NCBI GenBank assembly: GCA_022661535.1 | Contig: JAKULF010000008.1 | Location: 1,736,001 to 1,800,000, forward strand | Source of the DNA: Eutypa lata | Lineage: Eukaryota > Ascomycota > Sordariomycetes > Xylariales > Diatrypaceae | DNA: 64,000 nt | Direction: 5' to 3' | Shown here: positions 1 to 11,864 of the stretch, one piece after another | How positions within the stretch are numbered: the first letter of the stretch is position 1 | Layout of the letters: every line of letters begins with the position of its first letter | Notes under the pieces: model-generated | Databases searched by the model: none | Seen by the model: only the letters and a program-made list of their open reading frames with translations | What the model was told of the DNA's origin: nothing | Translations under genes and position numbers: made by a program

Positions 1-994
1 CAATGGGGTTCTTGTGAGCATCTTTCCCGCTGAAGGTCGTCAACAATTGCTTGCTGCTTTCGTACGTGGCAAAATAGATTCCTGTCCCTAGGGTATCTCT
101 CACTAAATCATATTGGTTAGAGACATCATTTATAGCAGAACCAGAGCTATTTCGACTTACAAAGATGTAAGTTTAGTCCGGTGTACATTCCACTAAACCC
201 ACGATGCCTCACGATATTCGCTAGGGTCTTGAAAGTGCCTTTGTTGTGATAGCTAAGGGCGATAGCTTGTCTCTTCGGATCGGAGTTCTTCTGGTTTGCC
301 ATGAGAACAGACACTTGAGCGCTCAACTTGGTTAATTCGAACGGGCCTATTTACGCAGGTGCGGGTCAGCTTTATGTCTGAGACATCCCGTGTCCGTTGG
401 TATTCCTTTCACTCTCCCGATTACTCACACGCTATGAATGTGATTCCAGAGCCAGCCGTAGCACCGGCAGCTCCAAAACAAGCAATGGTTCCCAGGCTGG
501 GATACGCTCCATTCTTGTTGACGTGTTCCAGTGGACAGAATCCCAAGTTCTTCCCCATCCAATCAGAGTATACGTGTTTAGAGCGCTGGTAGATGGAGAA
601 TGATATCGTTCGTACGAGGGTCACACTGGCTAGCGGCGCGGTCACACCTGAACTAATAGTTAGATAGCCACTCAGGCATTTATATTTAGTCGAGATAAGG
701 CACAAAGCAAAGCCTACCTCGGAAGAAACCCCGAACACCTTCAGAGTGATAGGTCTCTCTAACGCAATGGAGGAAACCGTCGTAAGGATAGGTCTGCAAT
801 CGGGTTTTGACGCTATCGAGAGGGAAAGCGGTGATGGTGGACAAGACACTGGCGGAGCTGGCCGAAACCTCAGTTCGATAACGTTTCACCCATCTCCGTG
901 ACTTCTCACTTCCGGTACTGAGCTGAGGCATGGTCCGAGTCCGAAGTGGAGGCGTCGCGCCGGTGACATTTTGTATGCTGGACTCGGCTGGCAT
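1..994 (-). CDS. Mitochondrial carrier family protein, 3' end outside the window
   Basis: Solute carrier of the mitochondrial inner membrane; the substrate cannot be told. Exons read on the minus strand are 994-718, 647-429, 346-161 and 102 to beyond 1, with phases that agree at every junction (introns 648-717, 347-428 and 103-160). The signature PX(D/E)XX(K/R) is seen twice: PLDSVKTRLQ near the start and PFELTKLSAQ after the second intron, each followed by the usual G-rich loop (GFFRG, GFSGMYTG). The start at 994 gives MPAESSIQN and lies about 50 residues before the first signature, normal for the family. About 260 residues are visible and the last helix of repeat three is cut off by the window edge. 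The first signature differs from that of the ADP/ATP carrier at 35.8 kb, so this is a separate subfamily. Confidence 0.85.
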
Positions 995-2923
995 TGCTCT
1001 CGAGGAGCGGGCGGACAGAAGAGACTTCTGTTGTATTGCGGGAAAGCGTCAGACAGTGGCCTCATAAAGAGGACCAGAGTCATCAGCGCGGTCGCGATAC
1101 AATGGAATCGACTGTTGGCAACAGGATATGTGCCATCAAGACCCTTGATGGTTTTCGAGTATAGAGATTAGGGGAGGAAAAGATGCGGGGTTGGACGTTT
1201 TGGAAGGGAGAGAGGGATCGGATCGGATGTTATAAGTTACGGGGTACAGATCAAGTAATGCGTAGATATGAAGCTCAATGGAGGACCGGATATGTAGATA
1301 TGAGATATGATGCAGGTATTCGGAAGAGAGAGCCACCGTCGAATGGCGATTGTTGGATTAGAATTGGTATTTGTTATGGTACAGTGCCAAAGTAAAGATC
1401 AGTAGTTATGTGTGTGTAGGTTATGTACTTCGTACTCTATGTCGGTATGTAAGTCAGTTGTTATAGGTCCAATTGGTTTCAGGGTTTCGTTTCGATGTTT
1501 TGCGGGGATGGATGCACCATCTCGATGACACACGAACACATGTGGAGATAATTGAAGAGCAGGGGCAACTGACATGAGTACCTAGACCTCAATTGCCTTG
1601 ACCAGGTATGCAGGTGCAAGTCTGGGGAAGACAAGACCTGACCTGGGAGTGTAGTTAGTGGGTGCTCTTCTGTTACAAATGAATCAGTTGGTGATGGACA
1701 CACTTCAAGCATACTGAAGACGACGCGGAATGGAGAAGAGTCTCATCGGAGGCAGCAAGGCCGGTCATACAAAGTACAACCATACTGTTGTCAATCATTA
1801 TCTTTATTGGTCACTAAGGGGGTGAGTGGCTTCATGAGGGGAAATAGTGGAGATAAATGATTGGCCACTGTCACAGTCTCACAGCAATTGAACCTCTATC
1901 TCCACATCCTACAACCCACATCCCTTATATAGACTTCATACATGCAGCAAAAGCATACCATCACAATAAAATACCTATGTAATAACGATAATGATATGTA
2001 TACTGATAGTATACCAATCGGTGAAGGGCCTGGGGGTTTACTCATGGCTTGGACTAGATATAGATAAGCCTGCTTCTGGCCCAGAGTGTTGGTTATGTGT
2101 GCACCCGAATCCAGTGTAGTCAGGGCCGATAGATCAACCTAGAGCTGCTATTATGTACGGTGATACCCTCGCTGTACGAAGTATAAATGTGGCAAACTCG
2201 AGTTAAAGTATGCATGCATGCATGCAAAGCTTCTTTTGCCTTGTCTTACGGGATTAAGCTGGTACAGACGAGATATGGAGTACTACCCAGCAGATCGTCG
2301 ACCATACATGCCGTCCCCTTTCTAATGATCTGAGGTGTACGCAGAGTGAATACCGGCTGATGTCCACACGGGACTATCTGACTATATATTCGCTAAACGC
2401 CATCTACTGCCTTCTGATGTCCGGTGACGTCATAGTCAGCATCCTAACTCCTATGTATCGAGTATTCATTGACTCTGAAGTTATAACGAGCCAATGAAAT
2501 ACTATGCAGACCTGGCAGAGTAAGAAGCAGGCATGAATGCAATTGGCTGACATGCCCGAGGCCACGTCTAGACCTCAGTCATATACATGAGAAGTAACCT
2601 TATTTCCTAAAACACCCTAATGACCAAAGGTGGCACATCTATGTACTGTACTATGACCAGAGCTTGACCTACCTAAGCTTAGCTTTGAGCGTGATATGCC
2701 TACACTGTGGAGGCACGACATAGGTTGTATTGGAGCTGCAGCTTAAGAGTAACATGAGAACCAAATCCATAAGGGGAGGGCCCGTATATCACATTTGTAT
2801 ATATAAGTCGAGGCTCATTAGTTAAGGCTTTGGAACAATCCTTAATGGATCGTCGCTCTTGAATACATAGAACAGAATTGATTCCAGCTAAATTCCCTAT
2901 CAGCTGCCTACCTACTTGAAAAT
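995..2923. other. Intergenic stretch, no gene seen
   Basis: This is the 5' flank of the carrier gene followed by low-GC sequence with only short chance reading frames. A four-unit TGCA run lies at 2211-2226. I see no tRNA, rRNA or protein homology. Confidence 0.6.
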
Positions 2924-3645
2924 TCAGCTGGCGGTGTTTATGGCAGCTTTACCACGAGCCCTAGAACTCGAACGAGTTCTCTCCATCAGACTGTCCTCGC
3001 CGGGCGCTACGACGAGCATAAAGGGCTTCTTCCTCAAGTCTGCCCGTCGTGCTAGCGGACTCGGTGCGCATCGGTAGGACCGTGCCGCCACGGATATAAA
3101 CCGGCATGTCGGACCAGCCCACGTTTCCCAGCGTGGCGTTGTTACACTGGCACCGTCTCGTCTCGTGGGCCCAGAAGGTATAGTGCAGGTCGCCGAGAAG
3201 GTAAAGGTTAACGGATTCCGAGTTGTCGTTGGTATTGAGGGAGACAAGCAAGTTATTCCCGTCGAAGTACTGCAAATCGGTGGCGAAATTTTCCGGTCGC
3301 TCAGAGTCCCCAAGCGGTTGGCATTGGCATACTTAGGACTAAAAAGACCCAGGTCAAGGAGATCTTTGATGGTTGAATCTTGTTTCGTCTTAGGCAGGAG
3401 CCACATTGTGTTATTTTCGGAGACCTTGAAGGATGTGATCTCCTTCATAACTTCGCGGACTTCAACCGCGTGCTTCGCCCACTCGACGGCATCAATGGTT
3501 TCGTTAGGGTTGAAGTTGGAGCCTTCGTCTATATCGTTCCACACGCCGACGAAAAGGATACCATGGACATCGAAGAACCTCCTCATCTCATCCGTCCACC
3601 AGGCCTGGGCGTTAGGCGCTGAGACGGCCGCAGACTACATTGGCA
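2924..3645 (-). pseudogene. Broken GH31 alpha-glucosidase relic
   Basis: Remnant of a glycoside hydrolase family 31 enzyme. On the minus strand a first fragment (about 3620-3350) reads APNAQAWWTDEMRRFFD and then GVWNDIDEGSNFNP. This matches the family's substrate-channel segment and its WxDMNExSNF block, and the nucleophile Asp is kept. A second fragment in another frame (about 3300-3060) reads ERPENFATDLQYFDGNN and ends DMPVYIRGGTVLPMRTESA, the conserved C-terminal beta domain. A third piece returns to the first frame with LRKKPFMLVVAPGED. The several hundred residues normally between nucleophile and C-terminal domain, including the acid/base, are missing. A stop (minus-strand TAG) sits just upstream of the first fragment. 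At least two frameshifts and a large deletion make this a dead gene. Introns do not rescue it, because the spacing at the first frame change is only a few tens of bases. Confidence 0.75.
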
Positions 3646-4824
3646 GGTAAGAAGACTTAAACCACCAAATGGCAATGGGGGGCGTCGTGATCGTAAGTGC
3701 CGTCTAGGCAATTCTTCAATGTGGGCTTTATTTTCAGGTAATGAAAATTCCATCGAATGATCCGTTGAAGCTTGTGGAGGCTTGTGAGAGCTGATAAAAA
3801 TGCTTCTTTCTTTCTATGGGAAGTTAATGTTAAAAGGGGAACAATACAGCGATGACCCACGATTACTATATATGTTGTTCCCAAGATAGGTTAGATGCTA
3901 CCGAATAGCACCTTTCAGAAGTCCGCAGCGGTTGGGGGTTATAATCATTCCTAAAGAGCAGGCAGTTCTCATACGTCTACGTGGAGCTAAGGACTCTAGG
4001 AACAATGAAAACTGATCTAATTCACGATCTTTGGGCCTTAGTAAGTAATCCTCGCCCATCTCGGGATATACTCCGACCGAGGAGGCCCCATCAGAAGCAC
4101 AGCCGAGTGTTGTTTGGTCATTTTTGGAGCCTAGGGCCTCTCCAATGCTAACAACTCTAGACTACAATGGTCCAGGGCGTTTAGTCAATAGAGCCGAGCA
4201 GTGGATGGGACGTCATAACTCCCTCCTGATAAGACGTAGTCGAATATAGTCTACGGCTGTATCTGCTAGGCTGTCCTATTGGCGTCTGGCCGACCAGTGG
4301 TCCAAAATACTCTTCAAATCTCCCAGGAACTTCCAGGGATATATACAAATAGCATAAGCAGTCGTCGACATTCATACGAATGATCACGGATGGGGACTTC
4401 TAGCTTATATACCATGAAGGCAACAGAAACAGGGACACTCGGTATTTCTGAATCTCGGTGCTAATTCCCCTACCGCAACGTCATTAAGCAGATACCTAAT
4501 TGAACGGTTGAACTCATTAATTCGGTCCTATGGATAGTTTAGTCAGTTCGTCTCATGTGGATTTAGTATTGAATAAGTCTGTACGAATATCACCAACCCA
4601 TGCCAAAAGCAACGTAGGGAGAGAAAGAAGCTGAGAAATGCTAGACTAACTTTTCCAAAGCGAATATATTATTCGACTACCGTAAACATAGTCCCATTGA
4701 CTTATTCAACATGGCAACCGTCATGTCGTAGTGTTTGTATGCAGTGCTATCGATGCGTCTCTCCATCTCCTTCCTAGTATCTCGTTAGAAAGAACAAGTT
4801 CCATCAATATCACATAAAAATGCC
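3646..4824. other. Intergenic stretch, no gene seen
   Basis: It lies between the GH31 relic and the LYR-motif gene. I looked for the missing N-terminal part of the GH31 gene here and did not find it. Only short chance frames are present. Confidence 0.55.
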
Positions 4825-5136
4825 TTACATGTTTTCTCTTCTTCTCTCCTGTCCTATTTCATAGGAGTAACCATGACGAACATGATGGTAGCGGAAGTAG
4901 GTAGTCAACAGGAGATTCTTGAGAACAGAATGCTCCAATCCACGCTCTCTAGCTGCAGCGTCTAAGAATCTTAATGTCCTAGCGATTCCTCGGCCATCCA
5001 ACTTGGTGTCTTTCTCGCGAAAAGCTATCCTTAGCTTGTCTCGGGCCACATATCGAGCTGGTTTTGAGAATTGAACCGCATGCAGTAATCCTCGATAAAG
5101 ATGACGATATGCATGGATAACTTCTGTGTCTGCCAT
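4825..5136 (-). CDS. Small LYR-motif protein (DUF1763-like)
   Basis: A single-exon frame of 103 residues beginning MADTEVIHAYRHLYRGLL. The LYR tripeptide with the downstream basic, Arg-rich helices (KPARYVARDKLRIAFREK) is typical of the Complex1_LYR-like group. The sequence resembles the fungal family I know as DUF1763. Proteins of this fold are small mitochondrial assembly or accessory factors that bind acyl-ACP or Fe-S clusters; the exact client here cannot be told. The ATG at 5136 places the LYR 13 residues in, the normal position. The C-terminal tail (EIGQERRRENM) could change if a small 3' intron exists, but no clear one is seen. The family name is from memory and needs a profile search. 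Confidence 0.7.
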   Translation of the reverse strand: MADTEVIHAYRHLYRGLLHAVQFSKPARYVARDKLRIAFREKDTKLDGRGIARTLRFLDAAARERGLEHSVLKNLLLTTYFRYHHVRHGYSYEIGQERRRENM

Positions 5137-5936
5137 GGGAAAGAGCTAAGACAGCGAGCCGTATATGCTGAAATATGTAGCATTCAATAAGATGTGCTGC
5201 GGATTCGAAATACACCTGTTCCCCTTTAGTTAGAGCAGGTCCAATTCCCGGGGATCTACTACTAGATAAGATGTGGTCCAAGCTTGCTAAAAGTGGTTAG
5301 AAATTACTCTAAGTACCTTTGTATTGCCGACGATAACATTCAAGTAACAGGTAGATAAATTACATACCTGGCCGTCTGCATACATACAACATTGCAGTAA
5401 GCACCCCTCAATATATCTTAATAAGTCTACTAAATATAATGGTAAGATGGCTCTCCCAGAATTACAAATTAAGACACAAAATGATCCTCGAATATAAGTC
5501 AGTGCCTATCTGTACGATAATGAATACATAGCATAGCGTCGAAAAGGTCGGGGCATAGCTAACTACATGCAGGAGGTACAATACATCTTGCGGTGTTCAT
5601 ACCAGTCCATCCTCAGTTGATCGATCAATCATATGTCTGTATGGTGCATGTAACAATCGGTGATGAGACTATGTGACCACTTTTGTTACCATCGCCAACT
5701 TTACATTCAAACTGTAAGACTTCGAAACTTCTTCAATCTCTAACTAAACCATCCCCATCCTATACCCTAATTGTATGTTCCTACGCGGGGTTTGTCACCT
5801 GCTATTTTGCTATTTGTTATACATACCTAGCCCAACCCTCTCTTCATATGACCTGCTTCGTAGTAAACATCCCACTAAGTTAATAACCACCTACGTACAT
5901 AATCCCTACCCTCCTTATTCTCCGTCACTTAAGCCC
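5137..5936. other. Divergent upstream region of LYR gene and RING gene
   Basis: About 800 bp between two divergent starts. The part from about 5690 to 5935 is pyrimidine-rich and C/T-patterned, as is usual for the leader just before a fungal start codon. No conserved gene is visible. Confidence 0.5.
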
Positions 5937-8237
5937 ATGACGTCTCTTGTTACCGAGTTTTTTGTTAACCCTGTCATCCGCCAAGCACGGCAATTCTCAC
6001 GGTCAAATATTAGCAACGAAACCCAGCCTATTCAAGAAGATCCCCAAAGAAGCCAAGACGATGCGACATCAGAAACCGACAGGGAATCATTTCTCTTAGG
6101 AGATGACGATATCGAAGGGAGTGCCTCAATAGCTCCCTCTTCACGAACATCAATCCAGCTCGATCCGCATAGCGATGACCCCAGCTATCCAGACGAATGT
6201 GATGCTCCATCCGACGAAGGGCTATTGTCAACCCTCAGTAATATTCAGAGAAGCCATGACCTCAGAAGTCCTGAACTATCATACCGAGCTGAGTTAGCTA
6301 GAACACCGGGAATGGAGGAAGAATCGATATCTTTGTCTCGTGTCGATGAGGGCAGCAATGATATACTACAAGATGCAGGGCCATCATCTCAAAGAGCACC
6401 ACAGAAGTCCAGACCCTTGCCAGAGGATGATGGGATGGGGCTATTAAGAAGCCGGATATTCGAAATTCAATCGCAAGGCATACCTCCGCCTGACAAAGCC
6501 CGCTTGATGCACGATCTGTTCTTAGAAGGGTATGCAAAGTCAAGGTCGATTCCTCGAGCAGACCTTCCACCCACGCCCTCATCCCCGAATACCCCCGACG
6601 TCTCTGCTACTTGGCAAAGGCGACTAGCTCAGGGGCCACTCGAGTCCTTCAGGTTCTGGCAGAATGCATTGCTGGAAGGTGTTGCAACGGAGGAGTTCCA
6701 TTTGACAGAAAAGGACATAACACCCACATTTGCCCCTCCGCTCCATATGGAGGACCAGCCAGAAGATGTACAAGGAGAATGTGACGATACGGGCTACCGA
6801 CCCTTTGGCTGCGAACATTACCGCCGCAATGTCAAGCTACAGTGTTCCACGTGTCATCGCTGGTACACCTGTCGGTTCTGTCACGACCAGGTTGAGGATC
6901 ACGCATTGATTAGGACAGAGACGAGAAACATGCTATGCATGCTCTGCGGGACAGCTCAGCGAGCAGGCGAGGTCTGCATTGCTTGTGGGGCGTCAGCTGC
7001 CAGGTATTATTGTAGCATATGCAAACTATGGAATGATGATCCAGACAAGAACATATATCACTGTAATGACTGCGGTATATGTAGGATTGGGAGGGGCCTC
7101 GGCAAGGATTTCTTTCATTGCAAGGTGAGTTTAGATCCCTTCCCGGTAAAAGGTAGTATCTAGGCTAACTAGTTCGACGATAGAAATGCTGTGCTTGCAT
7201 CGCCATCTCCAAAGAAACAGACCATAGATGCATAGAACGGGTTACAGATTGCGACTGTCCAATATGCGGCGATTATATGTTCACGTCACCAAAAGCTGTC
7301 TGTTTCATGAAGTGCGGACATAGCATACACCGTGGCTGCTTGGACCAATATATGCAGACTTCTTACAAATGTCCAATCTGCAACAAGAGCGTCACCAACA
7401 TGGAATTCCAATTCCGTAACCTCGACATGGCCATCCAGTCTCAGCCAATGCCGCCAGAATTTGAAGACACAAGGGCTGTTATACTTTGCAATGATTGTTC
7501 TGCCAAGAGTTCTGTCAAATACCATTGGCTCGGCTTGAAGTGTGCCGTTTGCCTATCATACAACACTGCCCAGCTGCAGATACTCGGCGAGACTCCAGAA
7601 ACAACCCAGGTTCCTGTCTCTGAGCTAAGTGCTCAGTTACTAGAAGCTACCATCACCAGCACGTCTCGTGTGACATTTCAACCAGAGAATCCAACTGGGC
7701 GTGAGATACCAAGAAGGCGACGACATTCGTCTAACGTACTGCGACCTACCACTAGCGCTAGCGGAGACCCAGACCTCAGCCTACAGGTTCCAGATAGGCT
7801 ATCGAGATCTTTCTCCCCCATGCCCAACTTTGGGAATGCTTGGAATGACGCCATGGGTGATTCCCAAATAGATATTATAGAGGAAGAAGAGAGAGAAGAT
7901 ATAATTGGGTTCTGGAGCCGGCTCCAACGAAGCATAGGCTCTGACGAGGACGGGGAGCATGGCGATGCGGCAGACTCCGAAGACGGCTCCGATTGGTCTA
8001 CCGAAGATGAAGAGGTGGAAGATGATGATGACGAGGAAGAAGATCTAAAGGATTTCTCGTTATTAGGCCGTAAGCTCTTTTCAACATTGTCCCGTCTTCT
8101 TTACATCCAAGCCTATGGGAACACATTCCTCAATTGATCCCTTATTTCCCCTTGAGATATCCCCCCATCACTCAAATGTCCTCACGTAAGACAGAAAGGG
8201 TAACTAATTACTAACACCGAGTGTTGCAGATCGCTAG
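5937..8237 (+). CDS. CHY/CTCHY/RING zinc-finger E3 ubiquitin ligase (Pirh2/RCHY1 type)
   Basis: Predicted E3 ubiquitin ligase of 693 residues. Exons are 5937-7124, 7184-8069 and an 8-nt last exon, 8230-8237. Residues 1-285 are Ser/Asp-rich and disordered. The CHY zinc finger starts near 289 (FGCEHYRRNVKLQCSTC) and is followed by the CTCHY finger (CNDCGICRIGRGLGKDFFHC), split by the first intron exactly after HCK. A RING finger lies at about 420-465 (CPICGDYM, then CGHSIHRGCLDQY and CPIC). A zinc ribbon follows at about 497-522 (CNDCSAKSS, then LKCAVC). The tail is very acidic. The ATG at 5937 is the first with an Aspergillus-like MTSLVTEFF leader, since upstream in-frame codons belong to untranslated pyrimidine-rich sequence. 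Splicing into the last exon gives the ending LLGHR, close to the FGHR-type end common in this family; reading through would give a longer unrelated tail. Confidence 0.88.
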
Positions 8238-11200
8238 CTTCGTAGTCTATAGAACATGGCATGATCCGGGCATTGTGGGTGGGTATTCAAACGGGCGTTC
8301 GGACGGACTAGGATTGGTTACTTTAGGAGCAAGGGGAATAAGTACTTGGCCTATGACGAAAATACCGACTTTAGGGCAAAATGGGAAACATCCTTCAAGA
8401 GATCAACTTTCGGAGGAGCGGTCGCTTCGGCGAAGGTGAATGTGAACGTAAATGCAGAGAGCTATTAAGTCGGATAAGATCAACGCTCTTGGATTAGTAG
8501 CTCTTCCAACTACTCATTATCCTATGTCTGTGGATAAATATGCTATGTACAACCGGCAATAGGTCTGTCAAAGAACCCATGTTCTTCTGCATGCATTGCC
8601 AACAATGAACATCAACTATGTAGGGACCATCAAAGGCGCTTTATTTGGTGACTACAGACAGGCATTCCAGTATTGATCAGAGACCTTCCACCGTGACAGA
8701 CGACAGCTTCGACGCATAGCGGGTATGGCTTTGGGTTCCTTTAAAACCTTATTGCATTCCTTTCACAAGCCTATATAACTAAGATAGGATTGAGGCTGTC
8801 CTTTATTACACTCTAACATATGTTAATACAACAACTCTTACTACATCTAGTCATATAATTAATGGATTGACAGGATCCCCGGTGGCTTTTGTTGCGGGTT
8901 TTCTTGAAAAGATTATTATTGGTTATACCAGACTTTCTTCGTATCCAGTCCATTTGACCTCTATGCCTTTCAATCAGATTCGTGTTTATACAGAGATATT
9001 AGGATCCGTAGCCGCATTGTCCCGTCTTCCATATGTGGCCCTTTAGTCTGTATGTAATAATATCCATATATACGTCACTGAGTACATTGCCGTCTAGTAC
9101 AAGGTTGTTTGTAATATTAACCCTTGAGATCTCTATATACCCCAAGACTAGTTAGTTTTAACGGGGTTGGATTAGATCCGGACGAGACCGTCATATCAGT
9201 TGCTAGGCCATACGTTGTCCCTTTTCCACAGAGCCATGATGGCCGTTGATACTACTATATCTCTGATCTTCGTAATGACCTCTACTGCCAAGATAGTCAT
9301 GATCAATTACTACTTCAATTTCCATAGTAGTATATTTACGCACTTAGTGTCCTGGTAATATTATCAATGCAATGTAGGTCTGGTAAGGTCAGACAAGCAG
9401 ACTTCATTATTTGCTCAAGTTGCACATGTAATGATTGGTAAAGTGCTCGGTCCGGGTTAATTATATGCGATAGCATGCATATCGTCAGGGGAGGCCACAT
9501 TCTCCTACATGAGCCCGAGCCTGTTCAAGAAGGTCCACATGAAAGCCAGGGAGATGTGGATATCACCATGTGAATTGATATATGAGAACCTGATCAAGTG
9601 GTTGTTCTGTTTAGCCAATATTCTTGCAGTATTTAAGTGGGCGTATTTCCCTTTCAAACCACTCTTCTACTGCTATATCCAGGCTTATCTATCACCTTTT
9701 CCCTGGCTACGACAGAATTGGCCTGGGAATTAACTTGAACGTTTACCACAAGACTCTACACCAACATTTAGCAAACATATCGTATTAAAGACGGGCATAA
9801 TGAAGGGAATTGGCACCATCTCTGTGGCCCATACGCCGGAACCAAAGCCTCAACCGGAACCACCAACACCCCATCCACCTTCCCCAGGAGAGTAACAACT
9901 CCTAGAAGACTTGACTAGATCGGCCGGAGTTCTAGATATGTCGGTGGATTCATGTGTGTGTTGTCTATTTTCATCGTGATGTTTACACTGCGTAGTATTG
10001 TCTCTAACACATAAAATAGGCCCACATCTAGACCGGCAGTTTTGCAAGTTGCGCAGAAACGCAACAGAGGGATGATTGGAGCAGGCGTCGATATTATTTA
10101 TATTGCATCATAAATATAGAACTTGTTTGTAATATGGACCAGAGTACAGCTTTCACTAAGTAATTTTGCATGGGAAAGATACAGCTTCAGATCATCAGCA
10201 CATATACTCAATTTTATGGTCACCATTTGGTAGTTGCTATGATACCAAATTAGTAGATCGATGGCATTGTTTTAGAAGATCTAACACTGCACCACTGGTA
10301 ATAATATGGGATCAACATGGGATAACTAAAGCATATAGTAGGACGACCAATGTCGTGCTAGAAGTATCACCTCACACAGTCTATCTGAATTTGGGCTACA
10401 TGCAATACCGGGGCGGTTAAACTACCATACAATGAATGATAAAGAAGCCTTTGGTCTGAGGTACCAGTCACTAGTAATATCATGATGCTTAATCAACCCT
10501 TTCACATCCAGCATGGCCCCATGTGATATCCTGTTCATTGGCGTACATTATGGCTAGATGGATCATAATATATGTTACTCTTGGGAAGGCATGTACTTGT
10601 ACACGCAGGTAATCTAAAGAATGCATGAAGGCGTGCAGATGTACATAGGTTGCTTCAGCATTCTAGACAAGTTGAGGTTGGAAATAATGTATGTATGTAT
10701 GTATCTAGCTGAGTACCTTCCTAGAATCAAAACATTACAGGCAGCAGCATGGGATAGCAGGAACGGGCAACCTACTTACCCAGCGCCTTACATGCTACAA
10801 AGTACCTCTGTATGTGTATGTATGTATGCAAAGCAATCTCCCAACCTCAATATCGACCGCGTCGACTTTCAATCCTAGACCTGCTTCCCACTTCCCTACT
10901 TCCTAACCCAGTTTCTTTTCCACAACGTCGAGTCACCTAACATCGTCGAGTTACCTCCCTACTTAAGATCGCCGATTCTCTTCAGGTTGTTGACTTCCCT
11001 TCCTGCTCACGACCTTTCTACTGCCTAATTTTATTTTACTTTGAATCGTCGACCTGTCCTTCTTTCTGTTACCGAGTGCTTTTCATCACTCTTGCCAATT
11101 TACGTTTACGTGGCCATCCTCCTGTTTCTGATTTTACCTTTGATTTTGTCGTCGCTCTTTCACTTGTAATACAAACGTCGACTTCAGTTTTCAGCAAAGA

Positions 11201-11864
11201 AAGCAGGCTTATTAGACCTGCTTACCTACCTATTGTAGTTTCACCTATTGATTAGACCTAGGTAAGTGCACACTGCAAACACCGTGCCTGTATGATTTAT
11301 TGTTCCTTGCGTTTCATCTATGCGAGACGTCGTCTTCTCCCCCATAACATTGCCCACCTCCGCTCGTCGAAAACTTGAACCAAATTCCTCTCTACCTTTT
11401 ACCCCAAGACGTCTCTTGGATCCGCCACACGATCTTGTATGAATACCAGTTGCTCATTGCTTTCACTCGCTTTGCTTTCGGTATGTTTACAATTCTCCTC
11501 CATAGCACTTGGAAGCTCGATGAGCCGGTGAGAATTTTACGCCGACTTCACATACACCTATAACAATATATGATAATCGTCCCGCCATTATTAACCACTA
11601 GGGATATTCACTATTTTGTATTCTGCAAAAGGACACAAATCCCTCTTGAGTCTCCGGGTTGGCATCGTCCATAAATCACCTACACCTACCAGCACTACAG
11701 GGTCTTCTGCCCGTCTTTTCTCCCCACCTACCTAGCGACCTTTTCCACCACCCTTTGAAGAAAGCCAACCCATACTGGTGAATGCATCTTTATTTCTTTT
11801 AGGCTGATCTACACATCTTACCACCATACCCCGTATACATTCATTCTCTGCCACCCGCTTTACA
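8238..11864. other. Long intergenic region and leader of the next gene
   Basis: There is no supportable gene in 3.6 kb. The left part is low-GC. (GTAT)n runs occur at about 10688-10704 and 10811-10829. From about 10860 the sequence becomes pyrimidine-rich and carries several GTCGA words. A strong donor (CCTAG/GTAAGT, intron start 11262) and a strong acceptor (TTTCTTTTAG, ending 11802) could bound a 541-nt intron in the 5' untranslated region of the gene starting at 11865; that is inference only. Confidence 0.45.
10861..11370. promoter_or_regulatory. Cluster of (C)GTCGA words upstream of the 1,082-residue protein gene
   Basis: GTCGA occurs at 10861, 10927, 10945, 11048, 11177 and 11366, mostly as CGTCGA, within an otherwise C/T-rich leader. 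The repetition is visible directly. A regulatory role (DNA-binding site or structured leader) is only inferred. Confidence 0.3.

Noticed and set aside
2924..3645. Treating the GH31 fragments as a functional short-intron gene
   Set aside because: The gap in the domain is several hundred residues, and frame changes occur where only about 35 bases would be available for an intron.
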